Assembly: GCA_002179805.1 (NCBI GenBank)
Contig: NAVB01000151.1
Coordinates: 1-13,625 of the forward strand
Source: Acanthamoeba lenticulata
Lineage: Eukaryota; Discosea; Longamoebia; Acanthamoebidae
Length of the DNA: 13,625 nt
Direction of reading: 5' to 3'
In this document: one piece after another, positions 9,662 through 13,625 of the stretch
How the letters are laid out: each line of letters starts with the position of its first letter
Position numbering within the stretch: the stretch's first letter is position 1
Made by a program: the position numbers and the translations under genes
The notes under the pieces: model-generated
What the model was told of the DNA's origin: nothing
What the model saw: the letters and a program-made list of their open reading frames with translations, nothing else
Databases searched by the model: none

Positions 9662-10111
9662 GCGCCGCTCCGGCCCCAGAAGCCCGACAACCTTGTTGTT
9701 GTTGTTATTTTCTTTCGACTTGCTTTTGGCGTGAGGGAAGGCTCGAAGAGAGGGAGGTGGAGAGCGAAGGTGTGAAGAGAGGGCACGAAGAAGAGATGAG
9801 GAAGATGCAGGAAGAGGAGGAGAGGTGACGGGGTGAAACGAGAAGCAGGTGGCAGGACAGAGCACGGAAGGCGCGCAGTGACGGCGGCCTCCTCCTTCCA
9901 CGCTTCTCCTTTGGCCGCGGCTTCCGGGTGTACAACAAACACAACGCAACCACAAGTAAGCAAGCAAGGACGACCCGGCCGGCGCGGCGAGAGGGAGAGA
10001 CGCGCGGACTCCGCTACGCGCGCACCAGACTCCTTCTCGTACTTCTACTTGTTCAACGCAATGAAGGCGTTTGTCCTCGAGAAGATGGTGAAGAACAAGA
10101 CACATGACGAT
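9662..10111. other. Convergent 3' region between SPTLC2 and the GATA gene
   Basis: These 450 bases lie between two facing stop codons. They begin with a GTT-repeat/T-rich patch (9691-9711), possibly 3' UTR, followed by a long purine-rich plus strand (about 9735-9850). An open frame on the plus strand (about 9833-10213) has no recognisable domain and runs into the GATA coding sequence antisense. I see no RNA gene. Confidence 0.5.
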
Positions 10112-11101
10112 TTAATTGAGAAGTGCATAAACAGAAGACCTGAGGGTGCTGGGGTGTTGGTCGCTGGTGGCACCGCGGTGGTAGGAAAGGCCGGTGGCCT
10201 CCAGCGTCTTTAGAGGAAGGGCTGGCCCTGCCTCGTCTTCTTCCTCGCCCACGTTGTGACGGACGCTGACCGCAGACGCCGCAGGCGAGTCCGCCTCGTC
10301 GGGCAGAGGAGGCGTGCAGCCCGGCGAGGCGGCAAAGTCCTGCTGCCGCAGCACCTTCTTCATGACCCGCGCATGTCTGATGCCACAGGCGTTGCACAAC
10401 CTGCATCATGATAATGCCCTTTGCCAGGTCAGACACCCAGCTCTCCACCACCATGACCAGATCAGTAGTCAAAGAGGATCTTCGTGGAAGGGAGGCGTAC
10501 GTTGACACGCCGAGCGGGCCCCGCCTCCATTGGGCTGCACGCCACGGACGATCAACCATCAACCCAACGGAAGGGGGAGGAAGTGGCGGTGGCGCACCTG
10601 TGTCTCGCCGGCCGCACTCGAGGCAGGCCTTACCTGGCTTGGTTCGTCCGCAGGAGCGGCTGCGCCTTGGCGCGCAATTGGTGGTGGACTCGGCAGACGA
10701 GGACGTCCTTTGGAGGGCCAGCTCGAGGGAGGAAGCCGGTGGGAGCGGAACAGCAACCGCGGGCGGTGGATTGAGTTGGTAGGTTTGGCACAGGTGGTTG
10801 ATGGACGACATCACGTCCGCCAGGCTCTGCATGATTTGGTCGTGGTCTGGGAGCTGGCCTGAGCCCACACCGGCGGCCATGCTCATGCGCGACAGCTTGT
10901 CGGCCGCCGTGGCCAACTGGCAAGAGATCAAAGTTAGGCTCCACAGTCAGCCAACATGGCACAGCGTGGGCAGTCAAGTAAAACATGTACATTTCGGAGA
11001 GCAAGACGCCTCTCCACCATGGCAGCGTCGTCGTTTGTCGTCCATGGCTGGGGATCGGCCAGGCTCATGTTGTCATCAGGGTGTACAAGTGTGTTCATCA
11101 T
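10112..11101 (-). CDS. GATA-type zinc-finger transcription factor, small
   Basis: Minus-strand exons 11101-10991, 10916-10598, 10534-10501 and 10400-10112 sum to 250 codons plus stop. The finger is CLECGRRDT, then AQWRRGPLGVST, then LCNACGIRHAR: Cys135-X2-Cys138-X18-Cys157-X2-Cys160, the CX2CX18CX2C spacing common in plant and amoebal GATA factors, with the diagnostic WRRGP and LCNACG. It is interrupted by two introns, the middle part being a 34-nt exon. An in-frame TAA sits just upstream of the two starting ATGs (11101 and 11098); another Met follows 11 codons later. Intron 10990-10917 has a CTAAC branch-point-like motif. The region before the finger is Ser/Pro-rich with an amphipathic stretch (IMQSLADVMSSINHLCQTY). 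Likely nuclear and binding WGATAR-like DNA by family knowledge; targets are unknown. Confidence 0.87.
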
Positions 11102-11326
11102 GCTGGCTTATCTTTCTGTACAGCTCCTTATGTGACGATCTTTCAAGCTCAGCGGTTTGCCTTGCCGTCAAACAACTGCCTGGTCCGTGTTGAGCTGTTG
11201 TTCTATGCTCACAATGTTGGCTGTTTGCTATCTGAGTGCAGGAGACAAGAAGAGAGAAGAGAGAATGCCTCGGGCGTCATTCGTCCGTGTCACCGGGCGG
11301 AGTAGTGTGTCATTACAGGTCCTTCG

Positions 11327-11545
11327 ATGCGGGCTACTATCCCTGCATGCTATCTCAGCTCACCATCGCCACCACCTAACTACAGGGCTCCGGATTGGGC
11401 ATGGGGAGCTGTGCCAGACAGTTTCAACCCTTTGTTCTGCCCAACAGAACCCTCTCAGATCGCCATCACAGCCGCGGCAGCTCCTGCTCTTGGCTCACCC
11501 GGCGATCGCCCGTCAGAGCTCTGGGGGTCACCGGTGGACCTCTAA
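11327..11545 (+). CDS. Doubtful small open frame (72 codons), no recognised family
   Basis: ATG to TAA frame giving a Pro/Ala/Ser-rich peptide with three Trp (for example NYRAPDWAWGAVPDSFNPLF). Its third-position GC content is clearly lower than in the confident genes here, two other frames are also open across the same stretch, and no domain is recognised. It may be part of the BTB gene's leader, a small independent gene, or chance. Recorded so the stretch is not blank. Confidence 0.15.
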   Translation: MRATIPACYLSSPSPPPNYRAPDWAWGAVPDSFNPLFCPTEPSQIAITAAAAPALGSPGDRPSELWGSPVDL

Positions 11546-11583
11546 CTGCGGCCTGCCAGGGCCCTCGCCTTCCCTAGCCCCAG

Positions 11584-11599
11584 CACCGAAATTTCGGTG
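11584..11599. promoter_or_regulatory. Perfect 16-bp palindrome (CACCGAAATTTCGGTG)
   Basis: The sequence is identical to its reverse complement over 16 bases and lies in the divergent GATA/BTB promoter region, about 240 bases upstream of the BTB start codon. A dimeric DNA-binding protein site is a natural reading, but the protein is unknown. Confidence 0.45.
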
Positions 11600-11824
11600 G
11601 GAGTAAGAAACAAGAGGTGGCGCCCACCACACCGCGGCCCAAGCCGCGAAGCGGCCTTCCTGGTGGCAACCCGGGTGGCCAGGTTCGAGTCCAGCAACGC
11701 ACTCTTGCCCGTACGGGTCCTCTTGGAGTGGTCCTGTCTGTCTTTTGTTTCAGCAGAGTTGCTTTTCGTGGAAGGGCGAAGCAGAGTTTCGAAAACTGGC
11801 CTCTGCAGAAGCAAACCGCGAAAG

Positions 11825-13170
11825 ATGCAGCATCAGCAGGAAGCAAATCTTGAGGATGTGGTGACTCCCAAGTCGATCACTTTGGTGCATGGCCAAGTGG
11901 ACCGCACCTACTCGATCGGCACGGGAGCGTGGTCGGCCACGAGCCGCAAGATCACCTCACATAATCACACAGACGCTTTCAAGGTGCACATGCGTTGAAT
12001 CTTCCTCGTTTCCTTGCACCACTCACCAATGCCCCCGTGCGTAGAACGATCAATGGGTGTCGTTCTCATCCATCAACAAGCTGCTTTGTTTTCGCATTGA
12101 GTTTGCTAAGCCAGTCGAGTTGCTCAACGTGCGCATAGCGGGTAATGCCTGGATGTCCAAACGACCAGGCCACCCTGTCGTATGTCCTTCCCTCTCCCCT
12201 AAGGAGCCGAGTACTCTGCTCCTCCAACAAGGCGCAAGTAATCATGTTTGTGCTTGGATCTTCTTGGCGGGCGCCAGACCCTGTACGATGAGAGCATGAA
12301 CGTGATTGCCGAGTCGTGCGTGCATAGCGATGATGACATTAATGCCTTCCTCGAAGTGACCCTCGAGCCACAGGACAAACCGTCAGCTCAGGGCAAGGTC
12401 TTCTACCTGGAGGAGAAGCACGACTTGTGCATCCTCCGCAACTACAGCCTCAATGCGCGCGCCTTTCGACCGGCCGTGCCCAAGGGCACGCTCCTCGACG
12501 ACGTACGGGCGCTCTTCCACAACAAGGAGCTCAGCGACTTGGCTGTGATGGTCGAGGGCAAGCCCATCTACTGCAACCGGGCTGTCCTGGCCGTGCGCTG
12601 TCCGGTCTTTCGCGCCATGCTGTACGGGCCGATGAAAGAGGGCCAGCAGCGCGTCATCGAGATCCCCGAGGCCCGGCATGACGTGTTCCTTCAGCTCGTC
12701 GAATACCTCTACACCGACGACATACGGTCGGAGCTCGAGGCCGACGCCTACGTCGAGCTTCTCATGCTCGGCGAGCAGTACAACCTCCCGCGCCTCAAGG
12801 GTACCGACTTGTCTGAAGCCCATCTTCTTCTTCTGTTTTCTTCTTTTGTACTTTTTGTTGATCAAAATGGTGGGGGTAGCCATGTGCGGTGTGAAGCTGA
12901 AGCAGAGCATCAGCGTCAACAAAGTGTCGACGCTCTTGATGACGGCCCACCGGCACAACTCACAGCAGCTGAAGGACTTGTGCCTTCAGTACATCTGCGA
13001 GCACCACGCCGACGTACGTGCTTCACAAAACAGGGAAAGAAAGCGTTCGTGTTAATTGGTGAGTGTGGTGGCAGGTGGTACGGAGTAAGGACTTCCGGGT
13101 CTTGGCGGAAGAGCCCGACCTATTGATGGAGGTTACGGTCAAGATATCTCTCGACGGAAAGAAGGCTTGA
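11825..13170 (+). CDS. BTB/POZ-BACK domain protein with N-terminal beta-rich module
   Basis: Exons 11825-11983, 12045-12179, 12278-12800, 12880-13013 and 13075-13170 sum to 348 codons plus stop. Residues about 172-275 form a BTB/POZ domain: [20 protein letters not shown], then [43 protein letters not shown] and [16 protein letters not shown]-like helical tail follows ([30 protein letters not shown], split over the text here as one helix pair, then [16 protein letters not shown]). Such proteins usually dimerise and act as CUL3 ubiquitin-ligase substrate adaptors. The first 160 residues ([17 protein letters not shown], then [13 protein letters not shown]) look like a beta-sandwich, possibly galactose-binding/discoidin-like, and may select the substrate; this is inference. 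No Kelch repeats are present. The start ATG is the first in the downstream part of a longer open frame; an upstream leader intron is possible. Confidence 0.85.
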
Positions 13171-13194
13171 AAACCTCTCAGTTACAAGCAAAAC

Positions 13195-13199
13195 AAAAA
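13195..13199 (-). terminator. Pol III T-run terminator of tRNA-Lys
   Basis: Five consecutive T on the minus strand begin about 15 bases after the tRNA-Lys 3' end, the usual RNA polymerase III stop signal. Confidence 0.65.
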
Positions 13200-13213
13200 T
13201 GAACATAAAGATA

Positions 13214-13285
13214 GCCGACCGTGGGGCTCGAACCCACGACCACAAGATTAAGAGTCTTGCGCTCTACCGACTGAGCTAGGCCGGC
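13214..13285 (-). tRNA. trnK-CTT: tRNA-Lys (anticodon CTT)
   Basis: A 72-nt intronless cloverleaf on the minus strand. The acceptor stem GCCGGCC pairs with GGTCGGC (one G-T pair), the D-arm holds TAGCTCAGTCGGTAGA (A box), the anticodon stem CAAGA/TCTTG encloses loop CTCTTAA with anticodon CTT at 13252-13250, and the T-arm holds GGTTCGAGCC (B box). No CCA is encoded, as expected for a nuclear gene. Confidence 0.97.
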
Positions 13286-13329
13286 TGGTGAAGGTAAAGC
13301 TACATAGTTTTAAAGTTGACAAACGGCCA

Positions 13330-13380
13330 GACTGAGCTAGGCCTGCTGAGGCAGGTAAAAAGTTAAAGTAGACAAATGGC
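13330..13380 (-). pseudogene. Decayed partial copy of the tRNA-Lys 5' end and its upstream flank
   Basis: Positions 13330-13380 repeat 13269-13327 with substitutions and a small deletion: both contain GACTGAGCTAGGCC, then a GGTAAA block, then TTAAAGT, GACAAA and GGC. The first copy covers the acceptor 5' strand and D-arm of tRNA-Lys plus its 5' flank. The second keeps the A-box-like part but lacks the anticodon and T arms, so it cannot make a tRNA. Confidence 0.75.
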
Positions 13381-13442
13381 AGCATGTAGCTTTTGGAAAT
13401 GCTCAGCTTTATTTTTTGGTGATCATTGCTGTAAAGTTGTTT

Positions 13443-13447
13443 AAAAA
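13443..13447 (-). terminator. Pol III T-run terminator of tRNA-Leu
   Basis: Five T on the minus strand start four bases after the tRNA-Leu 3' end. Confidence 0.75.
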
Positions 13448-13451
13448 GGTT

Positions 13452-13535
13452 GGACGAAGTGGGATTCGAACCCACGCCTGGAAATCCAGACTACGACCTG
13501 AACGTAGCGCCTTGGACCAACTCGGCCATCCGTCC
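13452..13535 (-). tRNA. trnL-CAG: tRNA-Leu (anticodon CAG)
   Basis: An 84-nt class II tRNA on the minus strand. GGACGGA pairs with TTCGTCC in the acceptor stem, the D-arm begins TGGCCGAGTTGG (A box), the anticodon stem CTACG/CGTAG holds loop TTCAGGT with anticodon CAG at 13500-13498, a long variable arm (CTGG-ATTT-CCAG) marks Leu/Ser type, and GGTTCGAATCC is the B box. No intron and no encoded CCA. Confidence 0.97.
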
Positions 13536-13625
13536 CCGCACTTGATTGTAGAACGTTATCTAGTTCACATAACATATCATTTTGGCGATCTCTTTCTAGT
13601 CCAAAAAACTATCATATAACTAATT

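Larger units (their letters stand above)
11102..11824. promoter_or_regulatory. Divergent intergenic region between the GATA and BTB genes
   Basis: The 723 bases lie between outward-facing start codons. They contain a perfect 16-bp palindrome, GC-rich short inverted repeats near 11614-11654, a weak open frame (11327-11545) and, at 11737-11756, a pyrimidine-rich stretch ending in CAGCAG that resembles a 3' splice site. The last could mark an intron in the BTB 5' leader. No clear TATA box was found. Confidence 0.45.

Noticed and set aside
9310..10105. Two overlapping minus-strand open frames of about 200 codons
   Set aside because: They cover SPTLC2 exons antisense and the convergent 3' region, are low-complexity (Ser/Pro/Leu) and show no domain.
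10053..10931. Single 292-codon minus-strand frame as the GATA protein
   Set aside because: It reads through two introns and misses the second pair of cysteines; the spliced model restores a complete CX2CX18CX2C finger.
11682..11692. GGTTCGAGTCC, an RNA polymerase III B-box match
   Set aside because: No matching T stem, no acceptor stem and no A box at the right distance, so not a tRNA; no repeat structure to support a SINE.
12248..13126. Unspliced 292-codon frame as the BTB protein
   Set aside because: It reads through the introns at 12801-12879 and 13014-13074 and loses the BACK-like helices; splicing gives a continuous family-like protein.

Overview
The window looks like nuclear DNA from a GC-rich, intron-dense protist, most likely a free-living amoeba of the Acanthamoeba type. 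This is inferred from base composition, from many short spliceosomal introns (about 60-150 nt) and from the gene families; no species marker was seen. Six protein genes and two tRNA genes can be modelled. Five of the six protein genes are complete and their spliced exons sum exactly to whole codons. Of 32 introns modelled, 19 begin with GTAC instead of the usual GTAA/GTGA.

Layout. Positions 1-1820 (minus): a secreted or extracellular protein with two tandem PstS-type phosphate-binding-protein domains, running off the left edge. 1821-2121: divergent promoter. 2122-4958 (plus): an ITFG2 homologue, a KICSTOR/mTORC1-pathway FG-GAP protein with long serine-rich inserts. 4959-5116: short convergent gap. 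5117-6889 (minus): a short actin-binding protein with two CH domains and one filamin repeat, fused to an SH3BGRL-type thioredoxin-fold domain. 6890-7620: divergent promoter with an AT-rich hairpin. 7621-9661 (plus): serine palmitoyltransferase subunit 2 (LCB2/SPTLC2). 9662-10111: convergent 3' region. 10112-11101 (minus): a small GATA zinc-finger protein whose finger is split over three exons. 11102-11824: divergent promoter with a perfect 16-bp palindrome and one doubtful small frame. 11825-13170 (plus): a BTB-BACK protein. 13214-13285 and 13452-13535 (minus): tRNA-Lys(CTT) and tRNA-Leu(CAG), with a decayed partial copy of the tRNA-Lys 5' end between them.

The genes do not form a pathway unit, as expected for a compact eukaryotic chromosome. 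Nutrient themes recur (phosphate-binding receptor-like protein, ITFG2, sphingolipid synthesis), but nothing in the sequence links them. The most unusual items are the CH-CH-filamin-SH3BGRL fusion, the tandem PstS protein with an in-frame cryptic signal peptide inside an intron, and an in-phase alternative donor that would remove half of the GATA finger. No CRISPR array, viral gene or intact mobile element was seen.
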